Shown in pieces: positions 16,804 to 24,856 of a stretch of 38,568 bases of DNA; position 1 is the first letter of the stretch; every line of letters begins with the position of its first letter. The position numbers and the translations under genes were made by a program. The DNA comes from Dyella sp. ASV24 (GTDB lineage: Bacteria > Pseudomonadota > Gammaproteobacteria > Xanthomonadales > Rhodanobacteraceae), in NCBI RefSeq assembly GCF_016428905.1, contig NZ_JAELTQ010000032.1:1-38568 (forward strand), given 5' to 3'. The notes below the pieces were generated by a model. That model did not search any database. It was not told the DNA's origin and was given only the letters and a program-made list of their open reading frames with translations.

Positions 16804-19722
16804 TTAGAACTTGACCGTGACGCGAGCCCAGTAGTAGCGGCCCATCAGGTCGAAGTCGCTCGGGTCGGTGTTGGCGTTGAGCACGTTGTTCGCATACAGC
16901 ATGGGCGGCTGCTTGTCGAACAGGTTGTTCACGCCGAAGTCCAGACGGGTGTTGATCGGAGCGATGTTGTAGCCGATCGACACGTCGTTGTAGACCGTTG
17001 CACCGTACTTGAGCACCAGGCCCGAGGTGAGCGGACCGCCCGGCGAGGTGTCTTCCGGCGAACCGGCTGCACCGCCGTTCTGGAAGCGACCGATGTAGCG
17101 CATGCGCCACTCGGCACTCCAGCCACCGGCCATCCAATCCACGTAGCCCTGTGCGCGCCAGCGCGGGAACAAGCACACACCCGAACCGCCCGGGCATGCC
17201 GATTCGGCTGCGGAGCCGTACGGCAGGAAGTGACCGGCGTTGTGGTAGGTGATGTTGCCCGGCAGGCCCGGGGCCGTCTCGAGGTCGTAGTACTTCAGGT
17301 ACGTGGCATTCAGGCCGACGTTGAACTGGCCGATGGTGTCGAACTTGGGCAGCTTGTAGTTAGCCGACCAGTCGATACCGCTGGTGTTCAACGAACCCAG
17401 GTTGCCGATCGGTTCGATCGAGCTCGGCAGCAGCTGGCCCGCATTCGTGCTACCCGCCGGTGCACGCTGGATGTACTGGCAGAAGTTCGTCACACCCGAC
17501 GCGCAGAGGTCCATCACACCCTGCAGGCTCACCGCCGTGATGGTGTCATTGAGGTTCACGCGCCAGAAGTCGACCGTGGTGGACAGGCCCGGCACGTAGG
17601 ACGGGCTGTACACGAAGCCGAAGTCATACGACTTGCCATGTTCCGGCTTCACCGAGAGGCCAGCCACGCGAGAACCCTGGATGACCGCGTTGGTCTGGGT
17701 CTGCGAAGCAGCCGCGGCGTTGACGAAGGTGCCATTGGTCGGCACGTTCTGGCAGGCCAGGGCCAGCGGCGAACCCGCCGGAGCGCCGGTGTAACCGTTA
17801 CACGGGTCGGTCTTGACGTACGGAGCGTCGGTGGCGCCGGTGTAGAGCTCGGCCAAGTCCGGCGTACGGAACACGTCTTCCATGGTGCCGCGGAGCAGCA
17901 GGTCATCGAAGGGCTTGTATTCCAGCGCGAACTTGAAGTTGTTCGTGCTGCCGAAGCTGGAGATGCGCGAGTAGCGGTCACCAATGGTCAGATTCAGCGA
18001 CTGCACGCCCGGCAGGCCAGCCAGGACCGGGATAAACGCTTCCGCGTAGAGGTCCTTGGTGGTGTAACCACCCTGCGCCTGCACCAAGCACTGGCTGCCC
18101 AGGTTACAGGTACCGGTTGCCGGGTTGATGATGAGCTGCGTTGCCGGGACCTGATGCTCGTAGTCCTTGCGATCTTCGTAGCCCACGGCCAGCTGCACGG
18201 CGCCAGCCGGCAGGCTGAACAGCTCGCCGCTGATGCCTGCGTGCCAGGTCTTCTGGATTTCATAGAAGTTGCTCGGCACAGTCACTTCCGCCGCCTTGAT
18301 GGCAGCGGTGGAACCCGGCGAGTTGATATCGAACGGGTTGAACTGGCAGGCGGCAACGCTCGGGCAGCCAGAAGCCGCACCGGTGTACAGCTGGGTCTGG
18401 TCGACCAGGCCGGAGGTCGTGGTCACGATGCTCTCGTGGCCGTAGTTGTAGCCGACGTCCCAGTTCCAGTTCTTATCAAAGACGGTGAAGTCGCCCTTGA
18501 AGCCTGTGTTGATCTGGGCGTCTTCGCGACCGCTGAACGCCTCACGCACGCCAACCGAGGTAAGGCGCGAACGGAAGGAGTTACCGGTGGAGGCGTTGTA
18601 GGTCACGCCGAACGGGTTGTTCGGGTTGGTGGCCGACACGGTGACGCCGGTGTCAGTGCCGTACACGCCCGGAGCCAGCTGGAAGTTCGACGAGGTCTTC
18701 TGGTAGATCGCGTCGACGTAGGCGGTGACATGGTCGGTGAGGTGATATTCACCGTTCAAGAACGCGCCCGTGTGCTCCTGGGGCGTCATGTCCAGGTTGA
18801 TCGCCGCGTAGTTGTACTTGTCCTTGGCGGTATAGCAGTGATAGTTCGACGGATTCACCGCCTGGCTGTTACCGCCGGGGTTCAGCGAAATGTACTCACA
18901 GCCACCGAAAGCACCCTGCATGCCGGTCGGCAGCTGGATGCGACCCACCGGGGTGTACGACGAACCACCAATGATGACCTTGCCATTGGTGAGCGTCAGC
19001 GCGTTCTTGGAGAAGTCACGGTTGGCGGCCAGCACACCATCCTGCTGGCTGTAGTTGATGCCGGCCATGATGCTGCCCTTATCGGACGTCTGGCCGAACG
19101 TGAACGTATAGCCGCTCGAGTCACCGTCATTGCGGTCGGACTGGCCGACGTTCGCAGTGAAGGTGGCACCCTGGTAGTTCTTACGCAGGATGAAGTTCAC
19201 GACGCCGCCGATGGCGTCCGAACCATAGGTCGCGGATGCACCGCTCGGCAGCACTTCGATGCGCTCGATGGCATCTGCCGGGATGGCGTTCGGATCCTTG
19301 CTGAGCAGGCGCTGGCCGTCGACCAGGATCAGGGTACGCTGCGAGCCAAGGCCGCGCAGGTTGATCGACGAGGTACCGGTACCGCCACCGTTGTTGGTCT
19401 GCGGGTTGACGTTACCGCCGGTCATGGCCGGCAGCTGCTGCACCAGGTCGCCCAGGGTCAGCTTACCGGTCGCCTGGATGGCGGCGCGGTCAATGGTCAC
19501 GACGGGACTGGCCGTCTCGACGTCGACACGACGGATCAGCGAGCCGGTCACGGTGACCGTTTCGAGCGTCTTGCTCTTGGACTGATCAGCCGGCGGCGGC
19601 GTGTTGGACTGCGACTGCGCGTCCTGCGCGAAAGCGGCAGTGCCGTAGGCGCTCGCTGCGAGCATACCCAGCGACAGAGCCAGGCGAACCGACGTGCACA
19701 GTTTATTTTCCCCGAACTTCAT
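16804..19722 (-). CDS. TonB-dependent receptor
   Basis: A 972-residue outer-membrane receptor that imports a ligand using TonB/proton-motive energy. A signal peptide ends near AAFAQ (about residue 32). A TonB-box-like LETVTVTGSLIRR follows at about 52-64. The plug domain runs to about 190 (ATGKLTLGDLVQQLPAMTGG, LRGLGSQRTLILVDGQRLL, ATYGSDAIGGVVNFILRKNY). The barrel follows and ends in ARVTVKF with the terminal Phe needed for assembly. Several close Cys pairs in predicted surface loops (GCPSVAAC, CNLGSQC, CASGVTNFC, CPGGSGVC) suggest disulfide-braced loops. The ligand is not predictable. It has its own strong promoter, a leader hairpin and a terminator, and is followed by a TPR-sulfotransferase. 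Confidence 0.95.
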   Translation of the reverse strand: MKFGENKLCTSVRLALSLGMLAASAYGTAAFAQDAQSQSNTPPPADQSKSKTLETVTVTGSLIRRVDVETASPVVTIDRAAIQATGKLTLGDLVQQLPAMTGGNVNPQTNNGGGTGTSSINLRGLGSQRTLILVDGQRLLSKDPNAIPADAIERIEVLPSGASATYGSDAIGGVVNFILRKNYQGATFTANVGQSDRNDGDSSGYTFTFGQTSDKGSIMAGINYSQQDGVLAANRDFSKNALTLTNGKVIIGGSSYTPVGRIQLPTGMQGAFGGCEYISLNPGGNSQAVNPSNYHCYTAKDKYNYAAINLDMTPQEHTGAFLNGEYHLTDHVTAYVDAIYQKTSSNFQLAPGVYGTDTGVTVSATNPNNPFGVTYNASTGNSFRSRLTSVGVREAFSGREDAQINTGFKGDFTVFDKNWNWDVGYNYGHESIVTTTSGLVDQTQLYTGAASGCPSVAACQFNPFDINSPGSTAAIKAAEVTVPSNFYEIQKTWHAGISGELFSLPAGAVQLAVGYEDRKDYEHQVPATQLIINPATGTCNLGSQCLVQAQGGYTTKDLYAEAFIPVLAGLPGVQSLNLTIGDRYSRISSFGSTNNFKFALEYKPFDDLLLRGTMEDVFRTPDLAELYTGATDAPYVKTDPCNGYTGAPAGSPLALACQNVPTNGTFVNAAAASQTQTNAVIQGSRVAGLSVKPEHGKSYDFGFVYSPSYVPGLSTTVDFWRVNLNDTITAVSLQGVMDLCASGVTNFCQYIQRAPAGSTNAGQLLPSSIEPIGNLGSLNTSGIDWSANYKLPKFDTIGQFNVGLNATYLKYYDLETAPGLPGNITYHNAGHFLPYGSAAESACPGGSGVCLFPRWRAQGYVDWMAGGWSAEWRMRYIGRFQNGGAAGSPEDTSPGGPLTSGLVLKYGATVYNDVSIGYNIAPINTRLDFGVNNLFDKQPPMLYANNVLNANTDPSDFDLMGRYYWARVTVKF

Positions 19723-19752
19723 GAGAACACCCTCCCGTTATTTATATTGACT

Positions 19753-19782
19753 GGGTTTGAAAGATTTCCCCGCCTCAAACCC
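19753..19782 (-). promoter_or_regulatory. Leader hairpin of the TonB-dependent receptor mRNA
   Basis: GGGTTTGA (19753-19760) and TCAAACCC (19775-19782) form a perfect 8-bp stem around 14 nt. It lies in the predicted 5' leader, about 30 nt before the ATG at 19722, which has its own GGGAGGG ribosome site seven bases upstream. It might modulate translation or message stability; this is inference. Confidence 0.4.
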
Positions 19783-19846
19783 GCGCCCGATTCACCCAAA
19801 CAATTCAGGTGTGGACCGACCGAATGGCAGCCCACAGCGCTTGGCA

Positions 19847-19875
19847 TTTATCACGCTTTACTTACAGATAGTCAA
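19847..19875 (-). promoter_or_regulatory. Sigma70-type promoter of the TonB-dependent receptor
   Basis: On the minus strand TTGACT (19875-19870) is followed after 17 bp by GATAAA (19852-19847). Both match the sigma70 consensus well and sit in the AT-richest part of this intergenic region. The start of transcription would be near 19840, giving a leader of about 118 nt. The rest of the 355-bp gap up to 20077 shows no gene. Confidence 0.6.
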
Positions 19876-20030
19876 TAAAATCTATACAGCAAGAAGTTAC
19901 TATCGTCGCGACAGATATCGCATTAACTTGCGAATTATCTAGTTCGGAATAAGAACCCCTTTGAAGTACCCGCGTCCGCTGCGGTGCAGCGACCTTCGTT
20001 GGAACGGGGTGAAGCCACAGTGAAAGCGGC

Positions 20031-20057
20031 CTGACGCGACATTCCGTATCGCGCCAG
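20031..20057 (-). terminator. Possible weak terminator after the AMP nucleosidase gene
   Basis: The minus strand forms a 9-bp stem (arms 20049-20057 and 20031-20039, one G-U pair) with a 9-nt loop, starting 20 bp after the stop at 20078. The following bases contain only a short CTTTC rather than a real T run, so termination may be inefficient. Confidence 0.4.
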
Positions 20058-20077
20058 ACCACTGATTTCCGTGAAGT

Positions 20078-20869
20078 TCAGTCGGTGACGCCGTCGTCCT
20101 CAAAACGCAGGTGTTTTACGCTGCGCCCGCGACGACGAACCAGCTTCAAGGCTTCAATACCAATGCGTATGTGGCGTTCAACAAATTGCGTTGTCACGCT
20201 CCGGTCGCTTAATTCCGTCTTAACGCCCTCGGGGATCATGGGCTGATCAGAGACCAATAACAGCGCCCCACACGGAATCTTGTTGGCAAAGCCCGCCGCA
20301 AAGATGGTGGCGGTCTCCATGTCGATGGCCATGCAGCGGGTGCGCCGCAGGTATTCCTTAAAGGTGTCGTCGTGTTCCCAGACCCGGCGGTTGGTGGTGT
20401 ACACCGTGCCGGTCCAGTAGTCGTAGCCCAGGTCGCGGATCATGGTGGATACGCCACGCTGCAACTGGAAGGCCGGCAGCGCCGGAACCTCCGGCGGCAG
20501 ATAGTCGTTGGAGGTGCCTTCGCCACGGATGGCGGCGATCGGCAACACCAGGTCGCCGATGGCGTTCTTCTTCTTGAGCCCCCCGCATTTGCCCAAAAAG
20601 ACGGCGGCCTTGGGATGGATGGCGCTGAGCAGATCCATCACGGTCGCGGCATTGGGGCTGCCCATGCCGAAGTTGATGAGGGTGATGCCGTCAGCGGTGG
20701 CGTTGGGCATGGGACGGTCCCGCCCCTGCACCTCTACCCCGTGCCACTCGGCAAAGAGGTCTACGTAGTGCCCGAAATTCGTCAGCAGAATGTGCTGCCC
20801 GAACTGCTCCACAGGCGTGCCGGTATAGCGCGGCAGCCAGTTGGAGACGATCTCCTGCTTGTCCTTCAT
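20078..20869 (-). CDS. AMP nucleosidase, short form
   Basis: A 263-residue phosphorylase-fold protein. GKCGGLKKKNAIGDLVLP at about residues 93-110 and the late CMAIDMETATIFAAGFANK (about 185) are the nucleoside-phosphorylase/AMP-nucleosidase signatures; the latter carries the Met-Glu that binds ribose. LVSDQPMIPEGVKT follows as in AMP nucleosidases. It matches the short AMP nucleosidase family (about 260 aa), which lacks the N-terminal regulatory domain of E. coli Amn. The reaction is AMP + H2O to adenine + ribose 5-phosphate in the cytosol. Its leader carries a perfect hairpin (20888-20909) 19 bp upstream of the ATG. Confidence 0.9.
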   Translation of the reverse strand: MKDKQEIVSNWLPRYTGTPVEQFGQHILLTNFGHYVDLFAEWHGVEVQGRDRPMPNATADGITLINFGMGSPNAATVMDLLSAIHPKAAVFLGKCGGLKKKNAIGDLVLPIAAIRGEGTSNDYLPPEVPALPAFQLQRGVSTMIRDLGYDYWTGTVYTTNRRVWEHDDTFKEYLRRTRCMAIDMETATIFAAGFANKIPCGALLLVSDQPMIPEGVKTELSDRSVTTQFVERHIRIGIEALKLVRRRGRSVKHLRFEDDGVTD

Positions 20870-21365
20870 TGAGACCCCATGAGGTCAGCGCAACAAAACC
20901 TTGTTGCGCGTTACCGGCGACGCCACGCCGGCACGATGCCAGATATGTGTCGCCATAGTAGCCGGTGGACAGCCCATCCTGAACAGGTTGGACCCAACCA
21001 GGCGGAGAAGACGGGACCTGCTGTCGTCCACCACGGCAGACATGCCTGCAACAAGGGCTGCGGCGATGTCATCCGAGTGAGCGAATGACTCCTTCTTATA
21101 TGTCTATAGGGATTGCCGTTTGGGAGGCCATTGGTTGCATCGGTAACGGCCTGGAAGCATCCCTCATCAAGAGAAGGACAGCCCATCGACACCATACCCC
21201 CGATGAAACCACTGAAACGCATCGCTCGCGGCGCTTCCTCAACCAGATCGCCATGTCCATGGCATCACGATACCCATGGCATCATGAGCCAGGAGTCGGG
21301 GTCGGCACATGCAGGGGTGCGTGTTATGTTGCCCTCGCTCGTTACGGGACTGGGGAGTCTTCACT
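20870..21365. other. 496-bp gene-free region with leader hairpins and an 11-bp direct repeat
   Basis: No convincing gene lies here. Next to the AMP nucleosidase start are tandem hairpins: GCGCAACAA (20888-20896) with TTGTTGCGC (20901-20909), a 9-bp stem with a 4-nt loop, then CCGGCG (20914-20919) with CGCCGG (20926-20931). Upstream of the DegV gene, CCATGGCATCA occurs twice in direct orientation (21257-21267 and 21274-21284), 17 bp apart start to start, each with a CCATGG palindrome; these could be operator half-sites. A TATATG-like AT-rich patch lies near 21096. Confidence 0.5.
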
Positions 21366-22310
21366 ATGCGGATGGGACTGGCCATCGATGCGGCCTGCGA
21401 TTTGCCGCAGGCGTTCCTGCAAGAACACAACATCGCGGTGATGCCCATCACCATCCATATTGACGACGAAGTCTTTATGGACAACCGCAACCAGATTGAG
21501 CTGCACCGCTTCCTGGATCGCAACCTCGGTAGCCGGAGCCATTCGGCCGAGACTATCCCCTGCTCCGTTGAAGACGTGCAGAAACTGTTTCTCGAGAAAC
21601 TGGTGCTTGAGCAGGACTGCGTGTTCTGCCTCACCATCACCGCCACACGCAGCGCCATCAACGAGCATGTGATCAAGGCGAGCTTCGCCGTGCTCAAGCA
21701 CTATCGCGAAGTGCGCGAGAAGAACAACATGTCAGGCCCGTTCCTGATGCGCGTCATCGATACCCGCACACTGTTTGCAGGTTCAGGGCCGGCTATCGTC
21801 GAAGCCACTCGCCTGATTCAGGCGGGCGAACAACCCGCAGCTATCCGCGAACGCCTTACCTATGTAGCCAACAACTCTTACGGCTACATGTTGCCGCGGG
21901 ACCTGTACTACCTGCGTGCCCGCGCCAAGAAGAAAGGCGATCGCAGCGTGGGTCTGCTCAGCGCCATGCTTGGCTCCGCACTGGACATCAAGCCGCTGTT
22001 GCGCGGCTATCGCGGTGAGACAGGCCCCGTCGGCAAAGTGCGCGGGTTCGAGCACGGCGCGGAAACACTCTTCAACTACGCGGCGCAACGCGTCCACGCT
22101 GGCCTGCTGGTGCCCGCGGTATGCGTGAGCTACGGCGGTGATCTGGCCGAACTGGACAAACTGCCCGGCTATGCAGGGCTGCGCACAGCATGCGAAGAGT
22201 GTGGCGTTGAGTTGATGGAAGCACCGATGAGCATCACCGGCATGGTCAATGTGGGCGAAGGTGCGGTGACGCTCGGGTTCGCCGCCGAAGAACACGTCGC
22301 CGAGTTCTAA
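21366..22310 (+). CDS. DegV family (fatty-acid-binding) protein
   Basis: A 314-residue two-domain protein. The N-terminus LAIDAACDLPQAFLQEHNIAV corresponds to the DegV opening (usually TDSxADLP). DIKPLLRGYRGETGPVGKVR at about 215-235 matches the KP-containing second-domain motif. DegV-fold proteins bind a fatty acid and are FakB-like in Firmicutes, where they partner a kinase; no FakA-type kinase is adjacent here. The canonical TSxPS-type lipid loop is replaced by HSAETIPCS near residue 60. The start is the ATG at 21366 after a GGGGAG ribosome site; longer forms lack one. The DUF4124 gene follows after 25 bp. Confidence 0.88.
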   Translation: MRMGLAIDAACDLPQAFLQEHNIAVMPITIHIDDEVFMDNRNQIELHRFLDRNLGSRSHSAETIPCSVEDVQKLFLEKLVLEQDCVFCLTITATRSAINEHVIKASFAVLKHYREVREKNNMSGPFLMRVIDTRTLFAGSGPAIVEATRLIQAGEQPAAIRERLTYVANNSYGYMLPRDLYYLRARAKKKGDRSVGLLSAMLGSALDIKPLLRGYRGETGPVGKVRGFEHGAETLFNYAAQRVHAGLLVPAVCVSYGGDLAELDKLPGYAGLRTACEECGVELMEAPMSITGMVNVGEGAVTLGFAAEEHVAEF

Positions 22311-22335
22311 GAGTCAAACCGCTGGGAGGATAGGC

Positions 22336-22971
22336 ATGATCCGCCTGTGCTTTCTCGCCTTGCTCCTGCTGCTGAGCCTCCCGGCTGCTGCAGGCACGGC
22401 TTACCAATGCATCGATGCCAGCGGCAAGGTGTCGTTCCAGGACAAACCGTGCCAGGGCCAGCAACGCCAACAGGTACTTCAACTGGACGATACCCCCGCC
22501 TACACGCCGGCCCAGCCCGAATCCGCTCCCTCACCCCAGGCCGTCACTGCCCCGCCTCCGCCATTACCGCCGCCCCCTATGGAATCGTCGTTGCCCGCCC
22601 TCTATGCGTGCATCCGTGCAACTGATGGCAAGACATACACCAGCGAGAACGGCGATCCCCAGCCCTATCAGGTGCCCTACGGGATTCTCGGCGACGCGCA
22701 GTTGCCTCTCTCGAAGGCGTACGGTGGACCGGGGGCTGCCGGTGCATCTGCGCCGGAGCTCAACCGCGGGCGCGTTACACCCGGGCTCATCGCCAACTAC
22801 TACGTGTGGGTACAGGACCAGTGCCGCCCACTGACGCGCGCCGAAACCTGCCGTGCTCTTCGCGATGCGTACGACGATATCGAGAGCAAGCTCAGGCGCG
22901 CGTTCAAGAGTGACCAGCCTCCGCTGGAACAACGCGAGCAAGAGCTGCACGGACAACTTCGCAGCTGTTGA
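22336..22971 (+). CDS. DUF4124 domain-containing secreted protein
   Basis: A 211-residue protein with a clear Sec signal peptide (residues 1-19, ending LPAAAG). A DUF4124 domain follows at about 20-60: TAYQCIDASGKVSFQDKPC, with the two cysteines typical of the family. Next comes a proline-rich linker (PPPPLPPPPMESS) and a second region with four or five further cysteines (YACIRATDGKTY, DQCRPLTRAETCRALRDAYD) that ends in a basic/acidic helix and LRSC. The function of DUF4124 proteins is not known; they are common in Xanthomonadales. The start has a GGGAGGA ribosome site. It may be co-transcribed with the DegV gene. Confidence 0.85.
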   Translation: MIRLCFLALLLLLSLPAAAGTAYQCIDASGKVSFQDKPCQGQQRQQVLQLDDTPAYTPAQPESAPSPQAVTAPPPPLPPPPMESSLPALYACIRATDGKTYTSENGDPQPYQVPYGILGDAQLPLSKAYGGPGAAGASAPELNRGRVTPGLIANYYVWVQDQCRPLTRAETCRALRDAYDDIESKLRRAFKSDQPPLEQREQELHGQLRSC

Positions 22972-23023
22972 ATGACGACTGAGTATTTTTTGCGCAATGT
23001 CATGCAAGTCTATGCTGCGCAAG

Positions 23024-23664
23024 GCCAATGACGGCTTGTCCACAGGCTTGCTACCAGGGTTTCCCCAAACACTGTGGAAAAAATGGCTCCGCGAGCTGAC
23101 GCAAATCTGGGCAGGATGATGAAAGCGTCGCTACAACATGGACTTGCATCGCCTATCCACAGGCTTACCCATGCCCCATCCACATTTGCTGTGGAAAAAC
23201 GCTGCACCAAGCCTGATGCAAAAGTACGCATGATGATGAAAAGCTCACGCTGGCAAGCACTTGCGTCGGCTATCCACAGGCTTGCCCAAAGGCCATCCAC
23301 ATTCGCTGTGGAAATCCATGCCTCGACGTTGCTGCAAAAGTACGCACGATGATGAAAATCCCCGGCTGGCGCGCACTTGCGTCAGCTATCCACAGGCTTG
23401 CCCATAGGCCATCCACACAGGCTGTGGAAATCCGAGCGTCAGCGCTGCTGCAAAAGTACGCACGATGATAAAAATCTCACGCTGACGCGCACTTGCGTCG
23501 TCTATCCACAGGCTTGCCAAGAGGCCATCCACATTCGTTGTGGAAAACCATCGGCCGCTGTCGATGTTTTGCGCATGACGATGAAACTTCTACGCTGGCA
23601 CGCACTTGCGTGGCCTATCCACAGGCTTGCCATGGCCCCATCCACATCTGCTGTGGAAAACGCG
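23024..23664. repeat. Tandem array of six ~116-bp repeats with DnaA-box-like words
   Basis: Six units start (at TATCCACAGG or its variant) at 23037 (degenerate, TGTCCACAGG), 23154, 23271, 23387, 23503 and 23616, giving steps of 117, 117, 116, 116 and 113 bp. In copies 1-5 the word CTATCCACAGG is invariant; CTATCCACA is one base off the DnaA box TTATCCACA. Exactly 25 bp later each copy has TCCACA-N5-TGTGGA, a 6-bp hairpin whose arms are identical in all five while the 5-nt loop varies. A less conserved part carries GCAAAAGTACGCACGATGATGAAAA-type sequence and GCACTTGCGTC. Period changes of 1-3 bp and stops argue against coding. It fills most of the 751-bp gap between the DUF4124 and SDR genes. 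Confidence 0.9.
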
Positions 23665-23722
23665 CGATCAGCGCCAGATAGCCACGCCTTTCAGCCGTGG
23701 CAAAGCCCGTGCGAGCGGCAAG

Positions 23723-24505
23723 TCAGAACCCATAATTGAGAAAGCCACCATCCACCGCCAGCACCTGGCCGGTGACATAGCTCGCCGCAGGCAAACACAG
23801 GAAAGCGATGGCCGCAGCGACTTCCTCGGGCTCGCCAATACGGCGCAACGGCGTGCGGTCGAGTACCTCATCGAGGTACTCATCGTCAGCAAGCGCCGGC
23901 TCGGAACGCTGGGTGCGGATGTACCAGGGCGCCACCGCATTGACGCGAATACCATCTGCCGCCCACTCCACCGCCAGATTGCGAGTGAGCTGATGGAGCG
24001 CGGCCTTGGTCATGCCGTAAGGCGATCCCGTGCGCACATGCGTCACACCCGAGACGGAACCTACATTCACGATGGCTGCGTTGGCGTGCTGCACAAGCTG
24101 CGGGTGCGCCAGCCGACACATTTCGAAGGCCGAGAACAGGTTCTGCTCGAAGATCGCCCGGTATTCGTCCTCGTGGTAGGCCAGCGTCGGTGCCGGGCGA
24201 TTACCACCCGCGTTATTCACCAGCAGCGAGAGCGGTGCGCCAAGATCAGCCACCCAGTCGAACACAGCGAGACGGTCTTCCTGTTCTCCCAGATCCGCGC
24301 CGAACGCCAAGACCTCGATGCCCGGGAAATCGTCCAGCAACTCGACGCGCACCTGTTCCAGATAATCTGCGTCGCGCGCCACCAACAGCAGATTGGCGCC
24401 GAGGCCGGCCAGCTCGCGGGCAGTGGCATAACCGATGCCCTTGCTGGCGCCGGTGATCAGGGCCGTGTGTCCTTGCAGTTGCCAAGCGTCGATGCGTGCG
24501 TTCAT
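23723..24505 (-). CDS. SDR family oxidoreductase (tropinone-reductase-like)
   Basis: A 260-residue classical short-chain dehydrogenase. The cofactor site TGASKGIGYATA is at about residues 18-29, NNAGG at about 96, the catalytic Ser region NVGSVSGVTHV at about 146, and YGMTK with catalytic Tyr and Lys at about 163-167. A C-terminal VTGQVLAVDGGFLNYGF closes the fold. NADP preference is suggested by the Arg in VARDADYL after strand 2. The substrate is unknown. It points towards the repeat array, which ends about 60 bp beyond its stop, and is divergent from the small lipoprotein gene (85 bp apart). Confidence 0.93.
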   Translation of the reverse strand: MNARIDAWQLQGHTALITGASKGIGYATARELAGLGANLLLVARDADYLEQVRVELLDDFPGIEVLAFGADLGEQEDRLAVFDWVADLGAPLSLLVNNAGGNRPAPTLAYHEDEYRAIFEQNLFSAFEMCRLAHPQLVQHANAAIVNVGSVSGVTHVRTGSPYGMTKAALHQLTRNLAVEWAADGIRVNAVAPWYIRTQRSEPALADDEYLDEVLDRTPLRRIGEPEEVAAAIAFLCLPAASYVTGQVLAVDGGFLNYGF

Positions 24506-24590
24506 GCGCCGAGCTTAGAGCCTGTACACGTTCTGCGCCAAGCGTTGGCGCGTACCATGTTGGCGTGACCTTCCACCAGAGAGTCCTTTC

Positions 24591-24809
24591 ATGAAACGAC
24601 TTGTTCCCCTGCTCTGCCTGCTCTCATTGGCCGCATGCTCTGGCAAGGCGCCTGCACCGCAGTCCACGCCTGCTGCCGCAAGCACCGCACGCGTCGCCAC
24701 ACCGTGGGACGATATGAAGAAGGACGAGCAACGCGCCGCGGATGTGCAAAAGACGGTTGATGAACAGGCCAAGAAGCAGCAGCAACAGATCGAGGCCGCG
24801 CAGCAGTAA
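24591..24809 (+). CDS. Small lipoprotein with charged coiled-coil tail
   Basis: A 72-residue protein. The signal peptide MKRLVPLLCLLSLAAC ends in a LAAC lipobox with the lipidated Cys at residue 16. A short Ala/Pro/Ser linker follows, then a Lys/Glu/Gln-rich helix (DMKKDEQRAADVQKTVDEQA, ending QIEAAQQ) likely to form a coiled coil. I do not recognise a family. It is 47 bp before the ABC ATPase gene on the same strand and may share its transcript. Confidence 0.8.
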   Translation: MKRLVPLLCLLSLAACSGKAPAPQSTPAAASTARVATPWDDMKKDEQRAADVQKTVDEQAKKQQQQIEAAQQ

Positions 24810-24856
24810 ACATCGGCACTTGGCAAATGGACGTCTGGACGTGCATCGTGTCTAAC

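Noticed and set aside
17230-19878. 882-codon open frame antisense to the TonB-dependent receptor
   Set aside because: It mirrors the receptor codon by codon in high-GC sequence, has no ribosome site or family signature, and the receptor on the other strand is unmistakable.
20911-21222. 103-codon open frame on the minus strand before AMP nucleosidase
   Set aside because: Trp/Cys/His-rich low-likelihood composition, no ribosome site, crosses the leader hairpin region.
23024-23664. CRISPR array
   Set aside because: Units are about 116 bp, the conserved parts are short and internal, there are no uniform unique spacers, and no cas gene is near.
23010-23739. Open frames running through the 116-bp repeats on both strands
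   Set aside because: The period of 116 and 113 bp shifts frame between units, so the repeated peptide is not kept in one frame; conserved words are DNA palindromes.
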